From: Micavibrio aeruginosavorus
Lineage (GTDB): Bacteria; Pseudomonadota; Alphaproteobacteria; UBA9219
DNA: 30,745 nt
Direction of reading: 5' to 3'
Assembly (NCBI GenBank): GCA_020720905.1
Contig: DYNT01000002.1
Coordinates: 1-30,745 of the forward strand
Below the pieces are notes generated by a model, which was not told the DNA's origin, did not search any database, and saw only the letters and a list, made by a program, of their open reading frames with translations. Numbering within the stretch: the first letter of the stretch is position 1; each line of letters opens with the position of its first letter. The position numbers and the translations under genes were made by a program. Shown in pieces: positions 14,551-21,983 of the stretch.

Positions 14551-15442
14551 GACCGAAACTCTAAAAGGACAAGATGCCAAGCGTCCCGTCATTATGCTCA
14601 CAGGCATGTCCGGCGCGGGGCTTTCTACCTCGCTGAAGGTTCTGGAAGATTTAGGCTATGAGGCGGTTGATAATCTGCGTCTTGGTCTTGTGGCGCAATG
14701 GGTTGAGGGCGCGCAGGCGGGCAAGGCTTTGGCCGTGGCGATTGATACGCGTAACGCTCATTTCTCTGCCGAAGAAGTTCTGCGTGTTTATGAGACGTTG
14801 AAAAGGCAAGAAGCGCTTAGGCCCCGTCTTGTCTTTTTGGAATGCGCCGATGATGCGCTTCAGCGGCGCTTTACGGAAACGCGGCGAAGGCATCCTTTGG
14901 CGCTTGATCGCCCCGTTACGGATGGCATTCAAAAAGAAAGGGCTCTTTTGGGGGGCTTGCGTGGTGAAGCGGATCATGTGATCGATACATCGGCGCTTTC
15001 GATTCATGAATTGCGGCGGTTGATTGTGGGACACTATCGGCTTGAATCGGAAATAGGTCTGGCGCTTTACGTGATGTCCTTTTCTTACCGTCAAGGTCTT
15101 CCGCGAGAAGCGGATTTGGTCTTTGATGTTCGCTTTTTGGCCAATCCTCATTGGGATCCTTCTTTGCGCTCTCAAACGGGGCTGGAGCCCGATGTGGCGG
15201 CTTATATACAAAAGGATGAGGATTATGAGGGTTTTATCAATCGCCTCACGGGGCTTTTGTTTCCGCTTCTGCCGCGCTATCAACGAGAGGGTAAAAATTA
15301 TCTGACGATTGCCATCGGGTGTACGGGGGGGCGGCATCGCTCCGTCTTTGTGGCCGAACAAATAGCAACAGCGATCGCGTCAAAGGGCTATATTGTCGGC
15401 ATCGGGCACCGTGATCTTGATCGAGGAAACAACAAGACATAA
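14540..15442 (+). CDS. rapZ: RNase adapter protein RapZ (YvcJ family), altered P-loop
   Basis: RapZ is a nucleotide-binding protein; in E. coli it guides RNase E to GlmZ RNA and so controls amino-sugar synthesis. Here it is embedded among the PTS genes, as in many alphaproteobacteria. The 300-residue length is normal. The N-terminal kinase-like domain has GMSGAGLSTSLKVLEDLGYEAVDNL, and the C-terminal domain has FSYRQGLPREADLVFDVRFLANP and the conserved IGCTGGRHRSVFVAE. The P-loop lysine is replaced by leucine at residue 28 (codon 14621-14623); many alphaproteobacterial homologues have arginine there. The rest is well conserved, so the protein is probably functional but may bind nucleotide differently. 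Confidence 0.93.
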   Translation: MSIKTETLKGQDAKRPVIMLTGMSGAGLSTSLKVLEDLGYEAVDNLRLGLVAQWVEGAQAGKALAVAIDTRNAHFSAEEVLRVYETLKRQEALRPRLVFLECADDALQRRFTETRRRHPLALDRPVTDGIQKERALLGGLRGEADHVIDTSALSIHELRRLIVGHYRLESEIGLALYVMSFSYRQGLPREADLVFDVRFLANPHWDPSLRSQTGLEPDVAAYIQKDEDYEGFINRLTGLLFPLLPRYQREGKNYLTIAIGCTGGRHRSVFVAEQIATAIASKGYIVGIGHRDLDRGNNKT

Positions 15443-15461
15443 AGCAAAAGGGAGATGGATA

Positions 15462-15869
15462 ATGTTTGGGATTGTTTTAGTATCTCATGGCGCTATTGGA
15501 GCCGAGATGTTGTCGGCGGTTAATCAGATTGTGGGGCTTCAGACGCAGGCCAAAGCCATTAGCATTGCGCCCGACGATGATATGGACATTTGTAGGCAAA
15601 ACATCCTTGCTTCGATCAAAGAGGTCAATACGGGGGACGGCGTTGTTTTGCTGACCGACATGTTTGGCGGTACGCCCAGCAATTTGGCTTTGGCCACGAT
15701 GCCAAAGACAAACGCGGTTGTTTTGGCGGGCATCAATTTACCGGCGCTTATTAAGCTGGTTTCCCTTCGCAGCAGCGCAAGTCTTTTGGATGCTGTCAGT
15801 GAGGCAGCGGCGGCAGGCAGAAAGTATATTCAGCTTGTGACGGAAAATATGGCGGCATCGGGTTGTTGA
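15462..15869 (+). CDS. PTS EIIA component, mannose family (regulatory)
   Basis: This 135-residue single-domain EIIA accepts phosphate from HPr. The phosphorylated histidine is His9 in VLVSHGAIGAEML, and the family motif LLTDMFGGTPSNLA is present. No EIIB or EIIC permease is encoded nearby, so the protein is likely a regulatory output, as described for the EIIA-Man of other alphaproteobacteria, where it signals to two-component systems or alarmone enzymes. GGGAGATGG lies before the ATG at 15462; a longer frame beginning at 15393 overlaps rapZ and is not supported. The stop overlaps the HPr start by one base, indicating translational coupling. Confidence 0.93.
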   Translation: MFGIVLVSHGAIGAEMLSAVNQIVGLQTQAKAISIAPDDDMDICRQNILASIKEVNTGDGVVLLTDMFGGTPSNLALATMPKTNAVVLAGINLPALIKLVSLRSSASLLDAVSEAAAAGRKYIQLVTENMAASGC

Positions 15870-16180
15870 TGTCTATGGAGTGGGAAGCAGACGGAATTCG
15901 TGCGGATGAGCTGTGCCAGATGGTTGTTTTGGTGAACAAGCGTGGCCTTCATGCGCGTGCGGCAGCCAAGTTTGTGCAAGCGTCCGCGCAGTTTAAGGCT
16001 GAGATTAATGTGGCGCGGGATGATATGCGCGTATCGGGGCAATCTATTATGGGCTTGATGATGCTCGCCGCACCCTGCGGAACGCGCATCAATCTTTGCG
16101 CGTCGGGAGCCGAAGCCGTGCAGGCTTTGACTTGTTTGGCGGATCTTGTCATGAGGGGGTTTGATGAAGATAGCGGCTGA
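15869..16180 (+). CDS. ptsH: Phosphocarrier protein HPr
   Basis: HPr carries phosphate from EI to EIIA. The 103-residue product has the catalytic histidine at residue 28 in NKRGLHARAAAKF, corresponding to His15 of E. coli HPr. The regulatory serine is at residue 59 in SGQSIMGLMMLAAPCGT, corresponding to Ser46. Both are intact, so it can be a substrate of EI and of HprK. It has an N-terminal extension of about 13 residues compared with E. coli HPr. The start overlaps the EIIA stop by one base (TGATG), and its end overlaps the EI start by 17 bp. Confidence 0.94.
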   Translation: MSMEWEADGIRADELCQMVVLVNKRGLHARAAAKFVQASAQFKAEINVARDDMRVSGQSIMGLMMLAAPCGTRINLCASGAEAVQALTCLADLVMRGFDEDSG

Positions 16181-17972
16181 GCGCAGAAAGAAAGCAGAAG
16201 GCGAAAAAATACTGCGGGGAATTGGGGTCTCAAGTGGTATCGCCATCGGCCCCGCCTTTGTTATTGAACAAGGTGGCATCCCTGTGCCGGAATATACGCT
16301 GTCAGCGGGACAGGTTGAGAAGGAAGTCAAACGCTTTCAGGGAGCCGTTCAAAAAACGCAAAAACAATTGGGCCTTCTAAAAGCCAAGGCCGAAGCGTTG
16401 CCTGCTGGCGCGGATGAGGATGTTGGCCTTTTGCTTGAGGCTTATAAAGGGATGGTTTCCAGTTCGCGCCTTTTACGTGGCGTTGAAGAAACGATTTCTG
16501 AAGCTAAGCTTAATGCCGAAGCCGCCGTGCAACGCCAGATTGGCGTCATTGCTGCTGGGTTTGCTTCGATGGAAGATGAATATCTGGCGGCACGCGCCGA
16601 TGATGTGCGCGAGGTGGGGGCGCGTCTGATCCGTAATCTTTTACAACAAAAGTATAACCCGTTTGAAAGCGCGCCGCCGAGCAGTATTTTTCTGGCTGAG
16701 GAAATCACGCCTGCCGATACGGCTTTGATGGATCCTTCGCGTGTGGCTGGGTTCGCGGCGGTGTTGGGGGGGGCAGAAGGGCATGCGGCGATTATGGCGC
16801 GTGCCATCGGCATTCCTGCCCTTTTGGGTGTGACCGAGCTTATCGGGGGCGTATCAACAGGGGAGACCGTCATCATCGACGGTTTTGCGGGGAAAATCAT
16901 TTTGCGCCCTACGCCGGAAACATTGCAGGCGTATAAGGCGCAACTTGTTAAGCAAGCGCGTGAGACAAAGAAGCTGAAAGGACTTCGCACGATGCCCGCC
17001 GTGACGCTTGATGGAACGTTGGTCACGGTTGAGGCAAACCTTGAGCTGCCGCGTGATATTGATTCAGTTTTAGAGGCGGGGGCGACAGGCGTTGGTCTTT
17101 TGCGTACCGAATTTAATTTTATGAACCGTCCTGATTTGCCATCGGAAGATGAGCAATTCGAAGTCTTGCGCGATCTTGTCAAGAAAATGGAAGGTCGCCC
17201 ACTGACGGTACGCACGTTGGATGTGGGGGGCGAGAAAATCGCTTCGGCTCTTGGTGAGACGTTGGGTGAGAGCATTAATCCAGCTTTGGGGCTTCGCGCT
17301 ATTCGTTTGGGGCTGCGTGAAACAAAGTTGTTGGATGCTCAGTTGGGGGCTATCTTGCGGGCTGCGGCTTATGGGCCTGTTCGTATTTTAATACCGATGG
17401 TGTCTTCTGTGGAGCAGATGAAGCAGGTGCGGGAGCGCTTGGTTGCCATTGAAAAGCGCTTGCAAAGGCGTGGCATTAAAGTGCCATCGGCCTTGCCCCC
17501 TCTTGGCGCGATGATCGAGATTCCGGCAGCCGCTTTGGCTGCGGATGCCTTTAGCCGCGTGTGTACGTTCTTTGCCATTGGCAGTAATGACCTGACTCAA
17601 TACACCTTAGCTATTGATCGCGGCGATGATCGCGTGGCCAATCTTTACAACCCCTATCATCCAGCGGTTTTGCGTTTGATTGAACTGACCATTGCGGCAG
17701 CCTGGCGCGCCAATATTCCGGTCAGCCTTTGCGGTGAAATGGCGGGTGATCCTCGCGCTACGGCTTTGCTTCTTGGGTTGGGGCTTCGTGAGTTTTCTAT
17801 TGCGCCGTCGCGGCTTCCTAAAATTAAAAATGAGATTCGCTCCATCGACTTGCCTCAAGCCATTGCTTTTGCGCAAGAGGTTCTTAAGTTGACCGATGAG
17901 GTAGCGATTCGCGCCCTTCTAGAGAGAGGACCAGAAAGCATGCAAGAGGCTGCAGCGGCGCGGAAAAAGTAA
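16164..17972 (+). CDS. ptsI: PTS enzyme I (phosphoenolpyruvate-protein phosphotransferase)
   Basis: Enzyme I takes phosphate from PEP and passes it to HPr in the cytoplasm. The 602-residue protein has the N-terminal HPr-binding part from GIGVSSGIAIGPAF. The phosphohistidine is near residue 210 in LGGAEGHAAIMARAIGIPALLG. The PEP-binding barrel shows LLRTEFNFM, RTLDVGGEKIA, GAMIEIPAAAL and FAIGSNDLTQYTLAIDR, and the catalytic cysteine lies in SLCGEMAGDP. There is no N-terminal GAF domain, so it is not the PtsP (EI-Ntr) form. I chose the ATG at 16164 within the end of HPr. An 85-bp gap with no obvious terminator separates it from ahcY. Confidence 0.96.
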   Translation: MKIAAERRKKAEGEKILRGIGVSSGIAIGPAFVIEQGGIPVPEYTLSAGQVEKEVKRFQGAVQKTQKQLGLLKAKAEALPAGADEDVGLLLEAYKGMVSSSRLLRGVEETISEAKLNAEAAVQRQIGVIAAGFASMEDEYLAARADDVREVGARLIRNLLQQKYNPFESAPPSSIFLAEEITPADTALMDPSRVAGFAAVLGGAEGHAAIMARAIGIPALLGVTELIGGVSTGETVIIDGFAGKIILRPTPETLQAYKAQLVKQARETKKLKGLRTMPAVTLDGTLVTVEANLELPRDIDSVLEAGATGVGLLRTEFNFMNRPDLPSEDEQFEVLRDLVKKMEGRPLTVRTLDVGGEKIASALGETLGESINPALGLRAIRLGLRETKLLDAQLGAILRAAAYGPVRILIPMVSSVEQMKQVRERLVAIEKRLQRRGIKVPSALPPLGAMIEIPAAALAADAFSRVCTFFAIGSNDLTQYTLAIDRGDDRVANLYNPYHPAVLRLIELTIAAAWRANIPVSLCGEMAGDPRATALLLGLGLREFSIAPSRLPKIKNEIRSIDLPQAIAFAQEVLKLTDEVAIRALLERGPESMQEAAAARKK

Positions 17973-18057
17973 GGGTTTCTTTTTTCGGCTTTCCCCTTCG
18001 CGTTGCCTATGATAGGACATCACAAGCGTTTATACCCTCTTTTATAAGGACTCTCTC

Positions 18058-19356
18058 ATGGTTTCCTCTTTTACAGATTGCAAAGTTAAGGATCTCTCTT
18101 TGGCCGCTTGGGGGCGCAAGGAAATCGCGATTGCCGAAACGGAAATGCCAGGGCTCATGGCTCTTCGCGCCGAATATGGCGCGTCCCAACCCTTGAAGGG
18201 CGCGCGCATTTGTGGCTGCCTTCACATGACGATTCAAACGGCTGTGTTGATTGAAACGCTGGTTGCGCTTGGCGCAACGGTGCGTTGGTCCTCGTGTAAC
18301 ATTTTCTCAACCCAAGATCATGCTGCCGCAGCGATCGCGGCAGTCGGCATCCCTGTTTTTGCTTGGAAGGGCGAGAGTGAGGAAGAGTATTGGTGGTGCA
18401 TCGATCAAACGCTGAAAGGCGCGGAGGGCTGGACGCCGAATATGCTGCTTGATGACGGCGGCGATTTAACGAAGGACATGCATGACAAGCATGCTGACAT
18501 GCTTAAAGACGTGCGCGGCGTATCCGAAGAAACGACGACGGGCGTACATCGCTTGTATGACATGATGAAGGCTGGAACGCTTAAGATTCCCGCTTTTAAC
18601 GTGAACGACAGCGTGACAAAGTCCAAGTTCGATAATCTGTATGGTTGCCGTGAGAGCCTTGTTGATGGCATCCGTCGTGCTACTGACGTGATGCTGTCGG
18701 GCAAGGTTGCCGTCGTATGTGGTTATGGTGATGTGGGCAAAGGTTCAGCGGCCAGCTTGCGCAGCTCTGGCGCACGTGTTTTAGTGACCGAGGTCGATCC
18801 TATCAACGCGCTTCAAGCGCTGATGGAAGGGTATCAAGTGGTGACGATGGAGCAAGCGGCGGCGCAAGGGGACATCTTTGTGACGGCGACGGGCAATGTG
18901 GACGTGATCACGCTGGATCATATGCGGGTGATGAAGGATCGCGCCATCATTTGCAACATTGGCCATTTTGATTCTGAAATTCAAGTTGATGCGCTAAAGA
19001 ATTATGTGTGGGATGAGGTGAAGCCTCAGGTTGACGAAGTGGTCTTTCCCGATGGCAAGCGCCTGATCGTTTTGGCGAAGGGGCGGCTTGTCAATCTTGG
19101 CTGCGCGACGGGTCACCCCAGTTTTGTGATGAGCGCCTCTTTTACCAATCAGACCTTGGCACAGATCGAACTTTGGACCAATCCGGGTAAGTACGAGGTT
19201 AAGGTTTATACGTTGCCCAAGCATTTGGACGAAAAAGTCGCGCGGTTGCATTTGGATAAATTGGGGGCGCACTTGACATCGTTGACGGATAAGCAAGCTG
19301 CGTATTTAGGGGTATCCCCTGAAGGGCCTTACAAGGCTGATCATTATCGCTATTAA
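18058..19356 (+). CDS. ahcY: Adenosylhomocysteinase (S-adenosylhomocysteine hydrolase)
   Basis: This NAD-dependent enzyme splits S-adenosylhomocysteine into adenosine and homocysteine, relieving product inhibition of methyltransferases. The 432-residue length is typical. Conserved blocks include GARICGCLHMTIQTAVLIETL, SCNIFSTQDHAAAAI, the NAD-binding GYGDVGKGSAASLR, and GRLVNLGCATGHPSFVMS; the C-terminal lysine-tyrosine motif is present as YKADHYRY. ATAAGGA precedes the ATG. It begins the short operon ahcY-ybaB-recR. ahcY next to the PTS regulatory genes is a familiar alphaproteobacterial neighbourhood. I did not find an SAH riboswitch in the 85-bp leader. Confidence 0.97.
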   Translation: MVSSFTDCKVKDLSLAAWGRKEIAIAETEMPGLMALRAEYGASQPLKGARICGCLHMTIQTAVLIETLVALGATVRWSSCNIFSTQDHAAAAIAAVGIPVFAWKGESEEEYWWCIDQTLKGAEGWTPNMLLDDGGDLTKDMHDKHADMLKDVRGVSEETTTGVHRLYDMMKAGTLKIPAFNVNDSVTKSKFDNLYGCRESLVDGIRRATDVMLSGKVAVVCGYGDVGKGSAASLRSSGARVLVTEVDPINALQALMEGYQVVTMEQAAAQGDIFVTATGNVDVITLDHMRVMKDRAIICNIGHFDSEIQVDALKNYVWDEVKPQVDEVVFPDGKRLIVLAKGRLVNLGCATGHPSFVMSASFTNQTLAQIELWTNPGKYEVKVYTLPKHLDEKVARLHLDKLGAHLTSLTDKQAAYLGVSPEGPYKADHYRY

Positions 19357-19372
19357 TAACAAGGAAAAAACG

Positions 19373-19696
19373 ATGCTTAATATCGGCCAAATGATGAAGC
19401 AAGTTAAAGATATGCAAGGCAAGATGACGTCCATGCAGGCGAAGCTTGCCGAGACGCAAAGAACAGGACAAGCAGGCGGTGATGCCGTTTTGGCTACGAT
19501 GAATGGCAAGGGTGAGCTATTAAAGCTTAAAATCGATCCCAAGCTTGTGGATCCATCTGATGTTGAGATGTTGGAGGATACCATCATTGCGGCCTGTCGC
19601 GATGCCAAGGCTCAGATTGATGCTGTTATCGCGGGGGAAACTGAAAAAGCCATGGGCGGCGTTCAATTGCCAGCGGGCATGTCTTTGCCGTTTTAA
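19373..19696 (+). CDS. YbaB/EbfC family nucleoid-associated protein
   Basis: This 107-residue protein is a small DNA-binding dimer related to EbfC, thought to shape the nucleoid and assist recombination repair. The opening NIGQMMKQVKDMQGKMTSMQAKL is the N-terminal helix and MNGKGELLKLKIDP is the central strand region. The C-terminal helix ends MGGVQLPAGMSLPF. It lies 16 bp after ahcY and 3 bp before recR, so all three are probably on one transcript. In most bacteria it sits between dnaX and recR; here dnaX is 10 kb away. Confidence 0.93.
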   Translation: MLNIGQMMKQVKDMQGKMTSMQAKLAETQRTGQAGGDAVLATMNGKGELLKLKIDPKLVDPSDVEMLEDTIIAACRDAKAQIDAVIAGETEKAMGGVQLPAGMSLPF

Positions 19697-19699
19697 TCG

Positions 19700-20296
19700 A
19701 TGTCTTCTTCGCCTCTTGATCATTTGACGCAGTTGCTGGCCAAGCTCCCTGGTTTGGGGCCGCGTTCGGCGCGGCGAGCTGTGCTTGATCTCCTTAAACG
19801 GCGCGAGGCGGTTATGTTGCCGCTTATCGAATCCTTGCGTGATGTTGCGGTGCAAGTGCAAAGTTGCCCTCTTTGTGGCAATTGGGATGTTGTCTCCCCT
19901 TGCTCTATTTGTCGCGATGAAAAACGCGATGAAACCATCCTTTGTGTCGTTGAAGATGTTGCTGATCTATGGGCGCTTGAGCGTTCTCGTGCGTTTAAAG
20001 GACGCTATCATGTTTTAGGCGGGACTTTATCGGCGCTGGATGGCATTCGCCCCGCCGATCTTAAAATTGATAAACTGGTAGCCCGCGTGTCGAATGGCGG
20101 GATTCAAGAGGTTATTCTTGCCCTTGGCGCAACGGTTGAGGGACAAACAACAGCCCATTATGTCGCCGAGCGGCTTGCAAGAACGGGCGTTTCCATTACC
20201 CGTCTTGCGCATGGCTTGCCTGTGGGGGGCGAGCTTGACTATCTTGATGATGGCACGCTCACCGCAGCTCTTCGGGCGCGTCAAAAAGCCGAATAG
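19700..20296 (+). CDS. recR: Recombination protein RecR
   Basis: RecR works with RecO and RecF to load RecA on gapped DNA. The 198-residue length is standard. The helix-hairpin-helix (LAKLPGLGPRSARRAVLDLL) is followed by the C4 zinc finger with cysteines 56, 59, 68 and 71 (CPLCGNWDVVSPCSIC). The Toprim domain comes next (ILCVVEDVADLWALE), with YHVLGGTLSALDGI and a C-terminal GGELDYLDDGTLTAAL. The start follows the ybaB stop by 3 bp. Its own stop codon lies inside the loop of a bidirectional terminator shared with the convergent hypothetical gene. Confidence 0.96.
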   Translation: MSSSPLDHLTQLLAKLPGLGPRSARRAVLDLLKRREAVMLPLIESLRDVAVQVQSCPLCGNWDVVSPCSICRDEKRDETILCVVEDVADLWALERSRAFKGRYHVLGGTLSALDGIRPADLKIDKLVARVSNGGIQEVILALGATVEGQTTAHYVAERLARTGVSITRLAHGLPVGGELDYLDDGTLTAALRARQKAE

Positions 20297-20311
20297 CGTT
20301 TATGGCTTTTT
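20283..20311. terminator. Bidirectional intrinsic terminator between recR and the secreted hypothetical
   Basis: AAAAAGCC at 20283-20290 pairs with GGCTTTTT at 20304-20311 across a 13-nt loop. The A and T runs serve both strands. Both stop codons (20294-20296 plus, 20300-20302 minus) fall in the loop, a very compact convergent arrangement. Confidence 0.75.
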
Positions 20312-20860
20312 TATCTCAGGGGGTGGGGTCAGACTTGGCGGTTGATCCATCTTATATTGGCGTGAGAACTGCCCAGAGATTTTATCGATGGCATTGACGA
20401 TGGCTTGGGCATGCGTTCCCGTTGTTGAGTAAGCCATCATGCCTCCTTCCCAGTAGGTTATGGTAACATAACGGGGCGTTTCGATGGGCGGCAAAACAAC
20501 AAGATTGCGGCTTTGTGCCGAGAGCGAGACCCAAGAGGTGCACGTTTTATCGTCCGTTTGCAATGACATCACAGTGGGCAATAAGTCAATGCGAGCCGTT
20601 CCTTCTTTTAAAGGAGGCGCGTTAATAGGGGAGAAGACAGAAAACGAGTCTCTACGAAAAGTTTTAACGGCGGCATCCGCTATTTCTCCACTGGATAGGC
20701 CGCATTGAGATGTTGTGTCTTTGTTGCTTAGGCGGGCGTTTTGAACCTGTATTTCTTGGATTCCGTAAAGGGCTGGCGCTGAATCTACGGCGTGTCCCAG
20801 TGTTGGAGCCAAACAAGATGTCAGGAAGGCTGTGCCTAAAAGAAGTTTATTCACGTTCAT
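20300..20860 (-). CDS. Secreted hypothetical protein
   Basis: I do not recognise this 186-residue protein. It has a signal peptide (MNVNKLLLGTAFLTSCLAPTLGHA, residues 1-24), so it is probably periplasmic. The mature part has two cysteines (SQCGLSSGE and DKTCTSW) that could form a disulfide, a mixed alpha/beta look with the stretch TARIDLLPTVMSLQTDD, and a proline-rich C-terminus (PPSLTPPPEIKKP). The ATG at 20860 overlaps the end of dksA by 14 bp, so translation is likely coupled to dksA; an in-frame start at 20887 would lie deeper inside dksA. It ends at a shared bidirectional terminator with recR. Confidence 0.7.
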   Translation of the reverse strand: MNVNKLLLGTAFLTSCLAPTLGHAVDSAPALYGIQEIQVQNARLSNKDTTSQCGLSSGEIADAAVKTFRRDSFSVFSPINAPPLKEGTARIDLLPTVMSLQTDDKTCTSWVSLSAQSRNLVVLPPIETPRYVTITYWEGGMMAYSTTGTHAQAIVNAIDKISGQFSRQYKMDQPPSLTPPPEIKKP

Positions 20861-21269
20861 CACGATGGGTGCGCTCCATTCTTTCATGCCGTTCTTGAGC
20901 TTCGACGGTGAGGGTGGCTACGGGGCGGGCTTCAAGGCGTTTAATGCCAATGGGTTCGCCTGTTTCTTCGCAATAACCATAGTCGTTGTTGCGAATACGC
21001 TCTAGGGCTTCATCAATTTTGCTGATGAGTTTGCGTTGGCGATCGCGTGCGCGCAGCTCCAGCGCAACATCGGTTTCAACCGAGGCGCGATCGGCCACAT
21101 CTGATTCACGCAGGCCACCTTCGTCTTGCAGCTCTTGCAGCGTATTGGTGGCGTCGGCAAGGATGGATTCTTTCCAAGCAACAAGTTTTTGACGAAAATA
21201 CTCTATCATGATGGGGTTCATGTAGGGTTCTTTTTCGGTTGGTTTGTAAGCTTTTGGTACGGTGGCCAT
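20847..21269 (-). CDS. dksA: RNA polymerase-binding transcription factor DksA
   Basis: DksA enters the RNA polymerase secondary channel and acts with ppGpp on rRNA, amino-acid and other promoters. The 140-residue protein has the two coiled-coil helices with the tip motif DVADRAS (Asp57, Asp60 and Ala62), followed by a degenerate zinc-finger region YGYCEETGEPIGIKRLEARPVATLTVEAQE. Only one of the four usual cysteines (Cys100) remains. This single-cysteine form is known in alphaproteobacteria, including Rhodobacter DksA. Two ATGs, 17 residues apart, are possible starts (21269 and 21221). It lies 39 bp downstream of fliX in the same direction and overlaps the secreted hypothetical. Confidence 0.94.
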   Translation of the reverse strand: MATVPKAYKPTEKEPYMNPIMIEYFRQKLVAWKESILADATNTLQELQDEGGLRESDVADRASVETDVALELRARDRQRKLISKIDEALERIRNNDYGYCEETGEPIGIKRLEARPVATLTVEAQERHERMERTHRDERE

Positions 21270-21308
21270 GGGGCATTGCTCCTTAGTGATTCGCTAAAAA
21301 CAAAAAAC

Positions 21309-21731
21309 TCATGTTTGGGTGAATTTGGCTAATTCTACTTGCGCACGCAAGTCGATTTCGTCAAGAATTTCACCCAAGCGGGGGTCGTCAACTTCGGCAC
21401 GACGCAAGCGAGTCACATCGGCCAGTCGTTGTAGTTTGGTTTTAGATAGGGCTCCTGTCAAAAGATCAAGGCGTAAGTCGTCAAGCTTTTCTAATAAGTC
21501 TTCGGCGCGAAGTTTACCCCGTGCGGCGCGTGCCAACGCGTCATCAACTTCTTGTATGTCCAAAACGCCGCTTACGGTACCCAAAGCGCCGACTCCCGAT
21601 GAACCTGATGTTTCATCGGTCGAATCAAGGTGTTCAGAAAAACGAGAGCCGCTCACGGATCCAGCCTTATGGGCGCGACGCGTGGGGGTCGTTGTCTGAA
21701 CGGATCGTGGGCCATCGATACGGCTAATCAT
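21309..21731 (-). CDS. fliX: Flagellar assembly trans-acting factor FliX
   Basis: FliX is an alphaproteobacterial regulator that links early flagellar basal-body assembly to the sigma-54 activator FlbD, controlling later flagellar genes. The 140-residue product has a disordered N-terminal half rich in Ser, Thr and Gly. A helical C-terminal half reads LRAEDLLEKLDDLRLDLLTGALSKTKL, then DDPRLGEILDEIDLRAQVELAKF, a pattern I recognise from the family. It is divergent from flgI, the same arrangement as in Caulobacter. AGGAC lies 8 bases before the ATG. The downstream genes are dksA and the secreted hypothetical. Confidence 0.9.
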   Translation of the reverse strand: MISRIDGPRSVQTTTPTRRAHKAGSVSGSRFSEHLDSTDETSGSSGVGALGTVSGVLDIQEVDDALARAARGKLRAEDLLEKLDDLRLDLLTGALSKTKLQRLADVTRLRRAEVDDPRLGEILDEIDLRAQVELAKFTQT

Positions 21732-21937
21732 ACTATCGTCCTAAAGGGGCAAAAACAGAGCCCGTCCCTTGTATACAGCAAAAGGGGCGGGTAAGGGGCA
21801 AAAGATTCCGATCCCTTCACGTAGAGGGTAGAGTTTACCTGTCCAGATCGCTAAGGGGAAGGGGAAAAAACATAGCGCGTATTTTAAAGGTAAAAGAGAT
21901 CAAAAGGATAGATAAAAAATAATAGCAAGGCGCTTTT

Positions 21938-21952
21938 TGGCATGGGGTTTGC
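21938..21952 (+). promoter_or_regulatory. Sigma-54 (-24/-12) promoter of the flgI operon
   Basis: TGGCATGGGGTTTGC has GG and GC separated by exactly 10 bp and matches TGGCAC-N5-TTGC at all but one of the conserved positions. Transcription would start near 21964, about 20 bases before the flgI ATG at 21984 with its AGGAG. This favours 21984 over an in-frame start at 21942, which lies within the promoter. Confidence 0.75.
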
Positions 21953-21983
21953 GTATGTCCTTGTGGAAGGATCAGGAGTTTTC

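Noticed and set aside
17973..18057. An SAH or SAM riboswitch in the ahcY leader
   Set aside because: The 85-bp gap is too short and shows none of the paired elements of known SAH or SAM-II riboswitches.
21749..21762. A GG-N10-GC element on the minus strand before fliX, as a second sigma-54 promoter
   Set aside because: The start site would fall about 7 bases before the fliX ATG and remove its ribosome site, and the -24 box is a poor match.
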